The notes under the pieces: model-generated
What the model saw: the letters and a program-made list of their open reading frames with translations, nothing else
The model's database searches: none
Told to the model about the DNA's origin: nothing
In this document: positions 1-8,625 of the stretch, piece by piece
Layout: each line of letters starts with the position of its first letter
Position numbering within the stretch: position 1 is the stretch's first letter
Source of the DNA: Nitrospira sp.
GTDB taxonomy: Bacteria; Nitrospirota; Nitrospiria; Nitrospirales; Nitrospiraceae
Assembly: GCA_016788885.1 (NCBI GenBank)
Contig: JAEURX010000075.1
Coordinates: 1-64,000, forward strand
Direction: 5' to 3'
DNA: 64,000 nt
Position numbers and translations under genes: made by a program

Positions 1-27
1 GCCCGGCCGCTCCTCCCCCCTTTATTC

Positions 28-56
28 TTGACACGGCTTCTTCGGGCAGCTAATAT
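28..56 (+). promoter_or_regulatory. Sigma-70-like promoter for the small secreted protein gene
   Basis: A perfect TTGACA (28-33) is followed after exactly 17 bp by TAATAT (51-56). The predicted transcript start near 63 leaves a leader of about 70 nt before the gene that begins at 132 or 141. Seen directly in the sequence; activity is inferred. Confidence 0.6.
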
Positions 57-131
57 TCCGGCACTCTTAAGGCTTTTAACGTCTATATACTCGACCACCA
101 TACTTTCACATTCTTTCAAAGGAGTAGGGGT

Positions 132-497
132 CTGAAACTCGTGATCGGCAGCGTCGCGACCCTTGCAGGTGTTTTGTTTCTCTGTTCGATGGCCTCCGCC
201 AATCCGGCGCTGTTGCCGAAGCACGAAGGTTATCCGATGAAGAATGACGGCAGCCCGGTGAACGGACAGCCGACCGCCAATGATCCCGGTCAAAAGGATG
301 CGCGTGGCGAATCCACCTTGCTGAAGTCCTTCGAGTCCACCAAGCATGCTCAGCAGAATCTGACCAAGACGGACAATGCGCGGATCACCGAAGGCCACGG
401 GGCAGGTCGCTTGCCGAACGTGCAAGGTCCGCAGATCAAGATCGAACCGCCCGTCACCTCCGCGACCAAGATCACCGGCGAGCGCAAGATCGACTAG
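132..497 (+). CDS. Small secreted protein of unknown function
   Basis: I do not recognise this protein. It has a typical signal peptide (hydrophobic stretch ending in SMASA, cleavage before NPALLP) and a hydrophilic mature part of about 98 residues, rich in Lys, Gly, Pro and Asn, without cysteines. The start is debatable. GTG at 141 is the first conventional start but has no basic N-terminal residue and lies 16 nt from the AAAGGAG ribosome site (118-124). CTG at 132, in frame, gives a leader beginning MKLV and lies 7 nt from the same site, so I prefer it. A good promoter lies upstream and an intrinsic terminator directly downstream, so it is probably monocistronic and periplasmic or secreted. 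Confidence 0.75.
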   Translation: MKLVIGSVATLAGVLFLCSMASANPALLPKHEGYPMKNDGSPVNGQPTANDPGQKDARGESTLLKSFESTKHAQQNLTKTDNARITEGHGAGRLPNVQGPQIKIEPPVTSATKITGERKID

Positions 498-524
498 TTC
501 TCGATTCCGAGACTCCGTTTTACC

Positions 525-560
525 AAGGGGAAGCCGTACACCGGCTTCCCCTTTTTATTT
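525..560 (+). terminator. Intrinsic terminator between convergent genes
   Basis: A 12-bp perfect stem (525-536 with 542-553) with a 5-nt loop is followed by a T-rich run on the plus strand. It ends the transcript of the small secreted protein. The DNA glycosylase gene on the other strand stops at 555, inside the same hairpin, so it may work in both directions. Confidence 0.85.
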
Positions 561-1130
561 CTTGGAGACTGAAAGTCTGGTGGCGTTGCGGCGAGGCTTC
601 GCTGTTTCAGTCGTGAGACGAAACCGCCAAGGCTTGTGAGCCCACTCCCCGGCATAATCCACACCGATACGCGGATGGGTGGCCAACAGTCCTGTTGGCA
701 CGACCTCGTCGCGATCCTCAAACCAGAGGGACTCGCCAAGCGTCAGATCGCAACGATTTAAGCGGCGGTCGATATCGAACGCACGGGTCAGCCGCCCAGG
801 GCCATCGATTAACCGTCCCTCGCATTCCACGGCTCGTAGAAGAATCGCTGCCGGAAACCCTTCCTGCTCCGTCACCACGTTCAACATTTCATACATGCCA
901 TAGCACAGATACACATAGGCATGTCCAGGAGGACCGAACAGCACATCCGTCCTCGCCGTCCTCCCCTTCGAGGCATGACAAGCCTTATCCTCTTGCCCAA
1001 TATACGCCTCGACCTCGATGATGCGTCCGGCGATGAGTCGGCCGCTCTGTTCCCGCACAAGATATTTCCCGACCAGCGAACGGGCCACCTCGAGGGTGGG
1101 ACGATCAAAATATTCACGAGGAAGGATCAT
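555..1130 (-). CDS. 3-methyladenine DNA glycosylase (AAG/MPG family)
   Basis: Base-excision repair enzyme that removes alkylated purines such as 3-methyladenine by cutting the N-glycosidic bond. The 191-residue length is typical for bacterial members of the AAG/MPG family (Pur_DNA_glyco). The N-terminal LPREYFDRPTLEVARSLVGK, the active-site stretch EVEAYIGQEDKACHA with the catalytic Glu, and GPPGHAYVYLCYGMYEMLN are all hallmarks of the family. It acts in the cytoplasm. It stands alone: the gene downstream on the opposite strand converges on it, and about 175 bp upstream separates it from the TBDR gene. Nothing in the sequence shows regulation. Confidence 0.95.
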   Translation of the reverse strand: MILPREYFDRPTLEVARSLVGKYLVREQSGRLIAGRIIEVEAYIGQEDKACHASKGRTARTDVLFGPPGHAYVYLCYGMYEMLNVVTEQEGFPAAILLRAVECEGRLIDGPGRLTRAFDIDRRLNRCDLTLGESLWFEDRDEVVPTGLLATHPRIGVDYAGEWAHKPWRFRLTTETAKPRRNATRLSVSKK

Positions 1131-1209
1131 GGCCGTTTTAACCTAAGGTAACCGGACAACTCCAAATGTACATGGCGACCATCAATAGGTTCAATCAATG
1201 GAGGCACCG

Positions 1210-1305
1210 CCGCAGCCGATGGCAGCACCGGAGGCGTAGCCCTTTGGCTACGTTGAGGATGATGCCGAGGTGAGAACGAAGCTGGCGGTCATTTTCAGCA
1301 GCCTG
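1210..1305. repeat. Fold-back intergenic repeat, copy 1 (shorter)
   Basis: The stretch contains a 7-bp stem (1235-1241 with 1246-1252) and ends in a segment at about 1272-1305 that matches the end of the element at 8626-8750 (shared blocks AGAACG, GCTGGCGG, TTTT and CCTG). It ends directly at the stop codon of the TBDR gene, as the second copy does at its neighbouring gene. It may be a terminator-like repeat or a non-autonomous mobile element. I recall similar sequences as abundant in Nitrospira, but that is memory and not checked. Confidence 0.5.
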
Positions 1306-3351
1306 TCAGAAGTACCAGGCGAGGCCGGCCATCACAAACCGCGGACTCCCCGGCACGAAATGCGTGTCGGCCACACCGGCCGCTTCGTTTCGCAGGCGCG
1401 AATCGAAAAAGAATGTCGCCTGTTCCCATTTCGTATTGAACAGATTCTGTACAAAGAGAAACGCTTCCAACCGTCCGTGCGGTAGTGTCACCGGAAGCTG
1501 GTACCGCTCCGACAAGTCGAATGTAGTCCAGGATGGCGCCTTCGCACTGCGATCTTCGACCAGGGGCCGGACGCCGAGATATGTCGCCTGGATCTGCGAG
1601 GTCAGCCCTTCGGGCCAGCGCAACAGCAAGGCTCCATAGGCCGTCACTTCGGGGGCCAGCGGAATCGCATCCCCGTTCGTGAATTCCGCCTTGGTCCACG
1701 TCACGCTGCCGTTGAAATACAGCGGCCCCCAGAGCTGCCCACGCGCGGAAACTTCCACCCCGCGTCTGCGTGACGCGCCACGTATTTCCGTCGTCCCCTC
1801 GTCTCCCACAAAGACGAGTTCCTGCTTTAAGTCCAACGCCCACAAGGTCGCGATCAATTCGACTCCATCTGAACCCCAGGGCTTCGACCGGATCCCGACT
1901 TCATAGTTCCTCGCCCGCGCCAAGGGTGACGCGACCTGAACCACAGCGGAGCGGGCGTCGTTGCTATGATAGCCCTCGCCGTAGTTGGCAAAGAATTCCG
2001 TCTTGAACCAGGGCCCCAGGATGACGTTCATCTTCGGCAGCACGAGCCCCGAGCTGGTATTGCTGGCTGGTTGATCCGTGCAGGTCGCACAGCGGTTTCG
2101 CACGTCGAAGGTAAACAGCTCCGTGCGGACACCTCCGGCCAGTCGCAGCCATGGAGTCGGCTGCAGTTCCAATTTGAGGAAGGGTGCATACGAGGCTTCG
2201 TCAATGTTGCTGTCCACGGTCGTCCCCAGCGGGGCCCGCTTCACTTGCGGCCCCAAGCGCGCATGGATAGCGTCGATCCTCGCCTGTACCCCAACCGTTG
2301 CCACGGCATCCATGTCGAAGAAATGGCCGCTGTGACGGTAGCCCAGGTCGCCGCCATAGACGATGCGCCGGTCCGACTGCTGAAACCCGTCGCCGTTGAC
2401 CGGATCAGTGAGAAAGAACGTGAAATTGGTGAACAGATCGAACCGGTAGTACTGGGCATAGGCATTGGCGAAGAAGCGGCCACCCGACGGCAGGTCGTAG
2501 TGGTAGTTGATTCGTCCGGTGCTGCGGAGCGTCTTCCCTCCCTCACTCGGATCGATGGACCCGAACCGGTCGAGCGATGCATCGTGCACGGCCCGCAATG
2601 GAATCTCGCCGGAGCCGTTCCACTGCGACTTCTGAAACGTGCCGGTGATGACCAACTCATCACGCCCGAGCGGGTTCATCGTCGCCTTGCCCAACAGGTT
2701 CCCCCGGACATACCGGTTGTCGCTCTGAAACGGCCCATCGGTGTAGTAGCCCTCAGCCGCGAAGAGTGTTCGCACCGTCTCCTTGGTCGGCGAGAACATC
2801 AGGAGATGGCGCTGGGTGTTGAACTGCCCCCCGGCAGACTGGACGAGGCCTTCTTTCACCACTTCCCGCGTGCGAAAGTTGACCGCGCCCGCCGTGGCGA
2901 AGTCGCCGTACTCCGGCAGGTAGGCGCCTTTGTAGACATCCACGCCTTCGATGGTTTCGGGAATGATGAAATTGAGGTCGGTATAGCCCTGCCCGTGGGC
3001 ATGGCTGCGAAAATTGATCGGCATCCCATCGGCAAAGAATGCGACGTCGGTTCCGTGGTCGGCGTCGAATCCACGTAGGAAATACTGGTCGGCCTTTCCG
3101 GCTCCGCCCGAATGCTCCACTGCGACAAAGCCGGGGATCAGCCGCAACACTTGGGCCGGTCGCCCTTGCGGCTGCATCAGATACTCGTTGTCGGGAATGA
3201 ATTGCTGGGAAGATGCCGCTACAGGCCGATCGGCAACAACCTCGATCTCCGACACCTCAAGCTCCAACGCGTCCGGGTCGTGGGCGCCAAGCGGCGCCGT
3301 CCAAAGGACAATCCCGAGCGCGACGATGAGGGAGTGAAGCGCACCCGTCAC
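1306..3351 (-). CDS. TonB-dependent receptor paired with NikR (candidate nickel-chelate receptor)
   Basis: Outer-membrane gated porin of 681 residues. A signal peptide (about 1-23) is followed by a TonB-box-like stretch (ALELEVSEIEVVADRP), a plug domain with the motif SHAHGQGYTDLNFIIPE, and a 22-strand-type barrel that ends in an aromatic residue (AWYF), as outer-membrane proteins do. Translation starts with GTG 7 nt after the stop codon of the nikR-like gene, so the two are co-transcribed. NikR next door suggests that the substrate is a nickel complex and that expression is nickel-repressed; nickel-transporting TBDRs under NikR are known from Helicobacter (FrpB4). The plug type itself does not prove the substrate. 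Confidence 0.9.
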   Translation of the reverse strand: MTGALHSLIVALGIVLWTAPLGAHDPDALELEVSEIEVVADRPVAASSQQFIPDNEYLMQPQGRPAQVLRLIPGFVAVEHSGGAGKADQYFLRGFDADHGTDVAFFADGMPINFRSHAHGQGYTDLNFIIPETIEGVDVYKGAYLPEYGDFATAGAVNFRTREVVKEGLVQSAGGQFNTQRHLLMFSPTKETVRTLFAAEGYYTDGPFQSDNRYVRGNLLGKATMNPLGRDELVITGTFQKSQWNGSGEIPLRAVHDASLDRFGSIDPSEGGKTLRSTGRINYHYDLPSGGRFFANAYAQYYRFDLFTNFTFFLTDPVNGDGFQQSDRRIVYGGDLGYRHSGHFFDMDAVATVGVQARIDAIHARLGPQVKRAPLGTTVDSNIDEASYAPFLKLELQPTPWLRLAGGVRTELFTFDVRNRCATCTDQPASNTSSGLVLPKMNVILGPWFKTEFFANYGEGYHSNDARSAVVQVASPLARARNYEVGIRSKPWGSDGVELIATLWALDLKQELVFVGDEGTTEIRGASRRRGVEVSARGQLWGPLYFNGSVTWTKAEFTNGDAIPLAPEVTAYGALLLRWPEGLTSQIQATYLGVRPLVEDRSAKAPSWTTFDLSERYQLPVTLPHGRLEAFLFVQNLFNTKWEQATFFFDSRLRNEAAGVADTHFVPGSPRFVMAGLAWYF

Positions 3352-3358
3352 CGGCGGC

Positions 3359-3775
3359 TCACCGCAGGCCTTTGCCGGTCGTCGTCATCGTCAGTTTGCC
3401 GTGCTTGACGCCTTTGACGCTGAGCAACGCGTCGGCGACTTTGCGGATGGCGGCGCCCTTGCCCCGCGCCACGAGCACCTCAAGGCAATGGTCATGGTCC
3501 AGGTGCACATGCATCCCGGCCATGATGTGGCCTTGAAACTCATGCTGAATGTGGGTCAGCTTTCTGGCGAGATCCGGCACGTGGTGGTCATAGACGAAGG
3601 TAATCGTCGCCACCGTGTCCTTATTCTCGTTCCACTCCTGACCAACCAAGCTGTCACGAATGAGGTCGCGAATGGCCTCGGAACGATTTGTGTATGATCG
3701 CCGCTCGATCAGACGATCGAATTCGGCCAGTAAGTCTTGATCTAGGGACACACCAAATCGTGCCAGCTTCGTCAT
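3359..3775 (-). CDS. nikR: Nickel-responsive regulator NikR
   Basis: Ribbon-helix-helix repressor with a C-terminal ACT-like nickel-sensing domain, 138 residues from the chosen ATG. The N-terminal MTKLARFGVSLDQDLLAEFD is the DNA-binding strand and helix. The high-affinity nickel ligands of E. coli NikR (His76, His87, His89, Cys95) correspond here to His78, His89, His91 and Cys97 with identical spacing. An in-frame start 24 codons upstream would add residues that do not fit the family, so I reject it. It is the first gene of a two-gene unit with the TBDR and probably autoregulates that unit. A weak promoter lies just upstream. Confidence 0.95.
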   Translation of the reverse strand: MTKLARFGVSLDQDLLAEFDRLIERRSYTNRSEAIRDLIRDSLVGQEWNENKDTVATITFVYDHHVPDLARKLTHIQHEFQGHIMAGMHVHLDHDHCLEVLVARGKGAAIRKVADALLSVKGVKHGKLTMTTTGKGLR

Positions 3776-3797
3776 GAGGCCTCTGCAAGTAGCATGT

Positions 3798-3826
3798 TTT
3801 TTATTTTCGTGGCACGGAGAGTACAA
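3798..3826 (-). promoter_or_regulatory. Possible promoter of the nikR-TBDR unit
   Basis: On the minus strand TTGTAC (3821-3826) and TAAAAA (3798-3803) are separated by 17 bp, about 23 bp before the nikR start. Both hexamers match the consensus at only four positions. I see no E. coli-type GTATGA palindrome around it. Confidence 0.35.
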
Positions 3827-3912
3827 GAGCCGACAGAACGGCGTCAACCCGGAGCTGACGTGTGGAGCACGCCTTCATGTGGAAACGGCGTGGAGGAAGA
3901 GCACGGGAGGCG

Positions 3913-5037
3913 TTATGCAAACAACTGCACGGCCATTGCATCGGCCAGCAGCGACTCACCATCACGATCGATGAGCGTGACGAAGAGGGCGCTCAACTCC
4001 GGATCAAACTGTGTTCCGGCATACCGCTCGATTTCCGCCCTGGCATCACTGAGGCTTAACGCGGCTTTGTACGAACAGGCATGAGTCATCACATCGAAGG
4101 CATCCACCAGCGCGACAATCCGTCCGGTCAACGGAGTCTGCACGCCCTTCAAGCCATGATAACCTTTCCCATCCCAGCGCTCATGGTGGGTCAAGGCGAT
4201 TTCTCTCGCCATCATCAGGAGGGGTGATCGGCTGTCTGACAAGATCTTCGAACCGACCTTCGTGTGCATTTTCATCGCTTCCCATTCGGCCGGTTCGTAG
4301 ACGCCCTCTTTTAAGATAATTGCATCGCGCACACCGATCCGTCCCACATCGTGCAACGGGGCGGTTTTCTTGATCAACTCCACCTGATCTGCCGGCAGCC
4401 CCTTCATCTCCGCCAATAACATCGCCACCCGCCCGACACGCCACGCGTGGGCCCCGGTCGGGTCATAGCGATACTCGGACGCCAGCACCAAACGATTCAA
4501 CAAGTCCAGCTGCGTCTGTTCAACGACTTTGGTGCGCAACCGGACTTGCGCCTCCAGATGTTCATTGTGCATCCGAATCTGTTGATGCAGACGCCGAGTC
4601 TCCAGATGATTCTTGATCCGCAGGACCACTTCCATGGCATCCACCGGCTTGTTCAGAAAATCGTTGGCGCCTTCGGCCAGCGCCTTGTGTTTGGTGGGCG
4701 CATCCAGCTCGCCGGTTACGATGAGAATCGGCACATAGTCCCCGGCTGGAATCACTTGTCTCAGCTGCCGCATCACCTCGAATCCATCCATGTGCGGCAT
4801 GCGCATATCGAGCGCCACGAGATCCGGCTTGACCTCCTGAAACAGCGGCACGGCCTGACGAGGGTCATTCGTCACCGTAACCCGACTGAAGCCCGCCTGC
4901 TTCAGGAAGGCCTCCATCAATTTCGTGCAATGGGCTTCGTCGTCGACCAATAGAAGCTTGATGGTGCTCAGATCAAGGTCCTGCATCTCGCTCGCGCGCT
5001 CCTTCTCCAGTGTAATGTGTTTCTCTGAGCCTACCAT
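3913..5037 (-). CDS. Response regulator with HD-GYP domain
   Basis: Two-component output protein that probably hydrolyses cyclic di-GMP in the cytoplasm. The receiver domain spans about 25-145, with acidic pocket VDDE (31-34), phospho-acceptor Asp77 (VALDMRMPHMDG) and conserved Lys130. An HD-GYP domain follows: HD at 229-230 and HHERWDGKGYHG at 284-295. The last residue of the usual GYP triplet is His instead of Pro; the metal-binding His and Asp are kept. The gene starts 2 bp after the stop of the hybrid kinase gene, so the kinase is its likely partner. An alternative start at 4989, preceded by AAGGAG, would remove 16 residues outside the domain. Confidence 0.92.
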   Translation of the reverse strand: MVGSEKHITLEKERASEMQDLDLSTIKLLLVDDEAHCTKLMEAFLKQAGFSRVTVTNDPRQAVPLFQEVKPDLVALDMRMPHMDGFEVMRQLRQVIPAGDYVPILIVTGELDAPTKHKALAEGANDFLNKPVDAMEVVLRIKNHLETRRLHQQIRMHNEHLEAQVRLRTKVVEQTQLDLLNRLVLASEYRYDPTGAHAWRVGRVAMLLAEMKGLPADQVELIKKTAPLHDVGRIGVRDAIILKEGVYEPAEWEAMKMHTKVGSKILSDSRSPLLMMAREIALTHHERWDGKGYHGLKGVQTPLTGRIVALVDAFDVMTHACSYKAALSLSDARAEIERYAGTQFDPELSALFVTLIDRDGESLLADAMAVQLFA

Positions 5038-5039
5038 CC

Positions 5040-7799
5040 TCAGGCCGCATCACCAATTTCTTTTCGGCTCTCCGCATGCCGCACACCGGAAAAGGTGAGG
5101 GTTGACAGTGTGTGCTGAAGCGCGGCCATAGTCAGCGGCTTGCACAGCTCGGCATCGACGGCCGACGAAGCGATCTCCTTCTGGTCAATCTCGTCGCCGC
5201 CGGTCAGCAGCACCACCGGCGTCTCCGGAGACACCTGCTTGATCACTTCAGCCAGCTGCCGCCCCGTCATGTGCGGCATACCGTGATCGGTCACGACAAG
5301 ATGTACCCGCTCGGGGTTGAACCGCTTGATGGCGTCGGCCGCGCTGGTGACCACCTCCACCTGATGGCCGGCCACCCGCAGATATTCTCCGGTGACACGG
5401 CCGACCAGCGGATCGTCGTCAACCACCAAAATCTGAAGATGCACACCGTCCAGACTGTGACCGTCCTGCTTGCTGCCCGCATCCTGTTCAGCTTGAATCG
5501 GCAACCGAATGCTGAACGTCGTTCCCATCCCGACGGCGCTGGTAATGTCGATCGTGCCCCGCAACCGTTTGATGATGCCATACACCATCGCCAACCCGAG
5601 CCCGGACCCCTTTTCGCCCTTGGTGGAGAAAAACGGTTCGAGACAACGCTGGCGCACGTCTTCGGTCATACCTGTGCCGGTATCGGCAACTTCCAGACGA
5701 ACGTACTCGCCGTCCGCCTTCGTCCGCAGCGTGATCGAGCCACTCTTCGGCATGGCATCGACGGCGTTGAACACCAGATTGGTCAACACTTCGCGCAACT
5801 CCGATTCGTGCCCGGCCACCGGAGGCACCGAGTCCAATTCCGTCTTGATCTCGATGGCCACTCCATTCGCCAAGGCCTGATCCTTCCATTTCGGCTGGCT
5901 GAGCTTCACACTCTGCTCGACCAGTCGATTCAGATCCACAATGCCGGCCAGGTCCGCGTCGAGGCGAGGCCGGTAGAACTCGCGCAGGCGGCTGACGACC
6001 TTCGCCGCATCCTTGGCCGCCATGTTGATGGTCTGCAGATATTCCTTCAGTTGGGCCGGATCGGCTGACATCTGCGGCGCAATGAGCAGGAGTTCGCTGA
6101 AGCCCATAATGGGGGAGAGGGTATTATTGAAATCGTGCGCAATGCCGCTCGCCATTTGACCTAAGGCGCGGAGGCGTTCCTGCTGCACCATCTGTTGCTG
6201 TGCGGTCTGCAGGTCGGTCAGGGCTTGCTCCAGCTTGGCATGGTTCTCACGCAACGAAGTTTCCGCTCGCTTCCGATCCGCCAAATCCGACGCATTACTC
6301 AGGGCCACCGCGACCTGATCGGCCAATTGGCGCAATCGCTCTCTCTCCTCTGCATCCATCTCCGGCGTGCTCCGGTAACTCATTGCAATGGCGCCCAGCA
6401 GGTCACGCGAGCGGAACAGAGGCAACACCATCAGGGACACGATACCCGGAGCGCACAATTGGGTGAACGCGCCGGCTCCTTCCGTTTCCATCAGCGTTGA
6501 GCCGCCTTCGTGGGAGATAAGCATCGCACGCTCCGCCTCACCCACGGACACACCGGTCATCGCCGTCTGGTTATTGTTCGCCGCTGTTCTGGCGTAGAGC
6601 CAACCCTGCGTCGGTCCGGCCGAATCCATCAGCAACACGGCAACCCCTTCGCAGGGCGACACCTCGCGCAAGCGTGCCAAGACCGTATCCACGATACGGC
6701 TGGGGTCGAGCACGGACAGAACTGAGCGATCGATCTCATGGATGGTGGCTAACTGGGCGAACTGCTGATGCAATCGCCCCGCCATGGAATTAAATGAGAC
6801 GGCCAACTGCTCGAACTCGTCGCCACTTTCGATTCGAACCGGCTGCGAGAAGTTCCTCGCCGCGACACGCCTGGTGCCCTCGCCGAGTTGTTCCAACGGC
6901 ACCATGAACTTTCGAATCTGAATCACACTCAGCAGGGCCGCACACGAAAGGGCAATCACGACGACAAGGATAAATCGGGAGCGAAAACTTCCCAAGAGCT
7001 CCAGCATTGCATGTTGCGATTCACTCAACACGACCGTCCATGGATCTGTCGAAAAATCAGACCGCAACAACATTTCCCAGGATCCAGAAATGTACGAGTC
7101 CTCCCCTTCACGCCACTCAAACAAGGATGGGCGGCCGTGTGCGCCTCTCCTCGCCCACTGCTCTCGCAATTCTTCGGGAAGGGGCTGACTGCAGAACAGC
7201 ATCACTGTCGGTTTCCCGAACACACAGAAAAACATGTCCTTGGGAGGCGCCAGGCTTCGGCTGAGATCCCATAGATAGCTAGGGTCAATCTCAGCCAAAA
7301 CCGCCTGATTGGTGAAGTCGAGGAGGCGGGCAAAAAGGAGCCGCCTGACGCCTGCGTCATCGATATTCATCATCAGTGTCTTTTGCTGACGCAGCAGTGC
7401 CCATTGCGGTTCGGACAAGGAGGGGATGGAGCGCATCTCGCCGAGAACAAGCTCTGCATCTCCGTCCTCAGAAAGTCGCGCCACGCCGGTAAATCCCGGC
7501 GTGTTCGACAGGCGCGCTGGCGACATCACGCCATCGGCGTGACGAGCCGGGATTGTCTGAGCCTGACTACTAATCACCTGCAACCCTGCTTCAAGCAGAA
7601 GCAAGCGCTGATAGATAGCCATGCCCATGGCTTTACTTTCTTGCTGCACCCGGCGCTCGGCCTGCTGCGTGAGCTGGCTGGTCACGTCGGTGAGCGACAC
7701 CACGCTCAACGCGCCGACAGGCAACAGCGCACAGAGGATAAAGAGGAAGAACACGCGGCGGGCGACACGACTGCGAAGGAAGGCATATTCGATCTGCAC
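5040..7799 (-). CDS. Membrane hybrid sensor histidine kinase (HAMP-GAF-HisKA-HATPase-REC)
   Basis: A 919-residue inner-membrane kinase. A first membrane helix (about 15-37) and a second (about 275-293) enclose a periplasmic sensor region of about 240 residues. A HAMP segment, a GAF-like domain and a coiled coil follow, then HisKA with phospho-His in SGIAHDFNNTLSPIMGF and the ATPase domain with N-box LTNLVFNAVDAM, DTGTGM and GSGLGLAMVYG. A C-terminal receiver domain (VVDDDPLVG, TDHGMPHMTG) makes it a hybrid. It lies between a pseudopilin gene (15 bp upstream) and the HD-GYP regulator (2 bp downstream). The GTG start has no clear ribosome site. The signal it senses is unknown. Confidence 0.93.
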   Translation of the reverse strand: MQIEYAFLRSRVARRVFFLFILCALLPVGALSVVSLTDVTSQLTQQAERRVQQESKAMGMAIYQRLLLLEAGLQVISSQAQTIPARHADGVMSPARLSNTPGFTGVARLSEDGDAELVLGEMRSIPSLSEPQWALLRQQKTLMMNIDDAGVRRLLFARLLDFTNQAVLAEIDPSYLWDLSRSLAPPKDMFFCVFGKPTVMLFCSQPLPEELREQWARRGAHGRPSLFEWREGEDSYISGSWEMLLRSDFSTDPWTVVLSESQHAMLELLGSFRSRFILVVVIALSCAALLSVIQIRKFMVPLEQLGEGTRRVAARNFSQPVRIESGDEFEQLAVSFNSMAGRLHQQFAQLATIHEIDRSVLSVLDPSRIVDTVLARLREVSPCEGVAVLLMDSAGPTQGWLYARTAANNNQTAMTGVSVGEAERAMLISHEGGSTLMETEGAGAFTQLCAPGIVSLMVLPLFRSRDLLGAIAMSYRSTPEMDAEERERLRQLADQVAVALSNASDLADRKRAETSLRENHAKLEQALTDLQTAQQQMVQQERLRALGQMASGIAHDFNNTLSPIMGFSELLLIAPQMSADPAQLKEYLQTINMAAKDAAKVVSRLREFYRPRLDADLAGIVDLNRLVEQSVKLSQPKWKDQALANGVAIEIKTELDSVPPVAGHESELREVLTNLVFNAVDAMPKSGSITLRTKADGEYVRLEVADTGTGMTEDVRQRCLEPFFSTKGEKGSGLGLAMVYGIIKRLRGTIDITSAVGMGTTFSIRLPIQAEQDAGSKQDGHSLDGVHLQILVVDDDPLVGRVTGEYLRVAGHQVEVVTSAADAIKRFNPERVHLVVTDHGMPHMTGRQLAEVIKQVSPETPVVLLTGGDEIDQKEIASSAVDAELCKPLTMAALQHTLSTLTFSGVRHAESRKEIGDAA

Positions 7800-7814
7800 A
7801 GTAGCTTGTTCTCG

Positions 7815-8549
7815 CTAAAATTCGACCGCTAGCCCGACAAAGCTGCCGTCATTCGCGCGGATGACATCGTCGTGGCTTTTCTTGGCCGTCAGCGGTTCCA
7901 CACTCTCCCCGTCCTTGCCCATGCTGTACAGGTCGTAATCGGAATTGATGGGATGGAGGAAGCGGTCTTTGCGCGGCTTCCCCTTGCTCGCATTACCCGA
8001 TCCGTTGCCGGCCGCGTAGGCTTCGTCGGGCAAGATCCACTGCCACGCGCCCTTCTTTCCATTACCTCCGCCGTTGCCATTGCCATTTCCGGTACTGCTT
8101 GGCGTGGTGGTCGTAGTTGAGCTCCCGCTTCCACCGCTCCCTCCACCGCCGTTTCCACCGGAGGGGTTTCCGCTTCCACCACCATTGCCTCCGCCACCAT
8201 TCCCATTTCCGCCGGCCCCGCCGCCATTGCCATTCCCGCCACCGTTGCCAGGCAGGCTCAACGCCGCAATGTTCAAGTACTCATAGGGATTGCCCCAGGG
8301 ATCGATGATGTCGCCTGCTCCTGCTTCAGCCAGTGTGCCAGGATAGACGTCGTAGGAGGCTTGATACGAATCGACGGCGCGGGAGATGTAGCGGATCTCC
8401 GCGATGCAGCGGGCAAGCCTAGCCTTGTCCAAATACCCCAGGTACGTCGGCACGGCCAATCCGGCCAATGCGCCGACAATCACCATCACAATCGCCAACT
8501 CGACAATGGTAAATCCCTGCTGACGACGATCGACGGATACGTGATACAT
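7815..8549 (-). CDS. Type IV pilin/pseudopilin-like protein with a long Gly-rich insert
   Basis: The N-terminus from the chosen ATG is a short basic leader ending in Gly, then FTIVELAIVMVIVGALAGLA, the classical prepilin peptidase site and hydrophobic helix with Glu5. The part that follows (AEIRYISRAVDSYQASYDVYPGTLAEAG.. DPWGNPYEYLNI) resembles the major pseudopilin GspG. Instead of ending there, about 85 residues of almost pure Gly/Asn/Ser/Thr interrupt the fold. The C-terminal part (DYDLYSMGKDG, usual for GspG) then resumes. A start 14 codons upstream is possible. The gene stands 15 bp before the hybrid kinase gene, so pilus or secretion status may be linked to that signalling system. No other secretion gene is nearby. 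Confidence 0.88.
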   Translation of the reverse strand: MYHVSVDRRQQGFTIVELAIVMVIVGALAGLAVPTYLGYLDKARLARCIAEIRYISRAVDSYQASYDVYPGTLAEAGAGDIIDPWGNPYEYLNIAALSLPGNGGGNGNGGGAGGNGNGGGGNGGGSGNPSGGNGGGGSGGSGSSTTTTTPSSTGNGNGNGGGNGKKGAWQWILPDEAYAAGNGSGNASKGKPRKDRFLHPINSDYDLYSMGKDGESVEPLTAKKSHDDVIRANDGSFVGLAVEF

Positions 8550-8625
8550 GGCGATTCTAGAATCCTGCGAAAAAATGCGATTATTGCGCATACGTTCCTG
8601 TGCCGTGTCGTTTTGGCACTAACCC

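Noticed and set aside
1966-3078. A 370-codon plus-strand open frame opposite the nickel-linked receptor
   Set aside because: Antisense shadow without ribosome site or family resemblance.
8074-8286. A Pro/Leu-rich plus-strand open frame
   Set aside because: It is simply the complement of the Gly-rich insert of the pseudopilin gene.
7815-8549. Gly-rich repeats in the pseudopilin as a CRISPR-like or tandem-repeat locus
   Set aside because: The repeats are short, irregular and in frame within a gene; there are no spacers of constant length.
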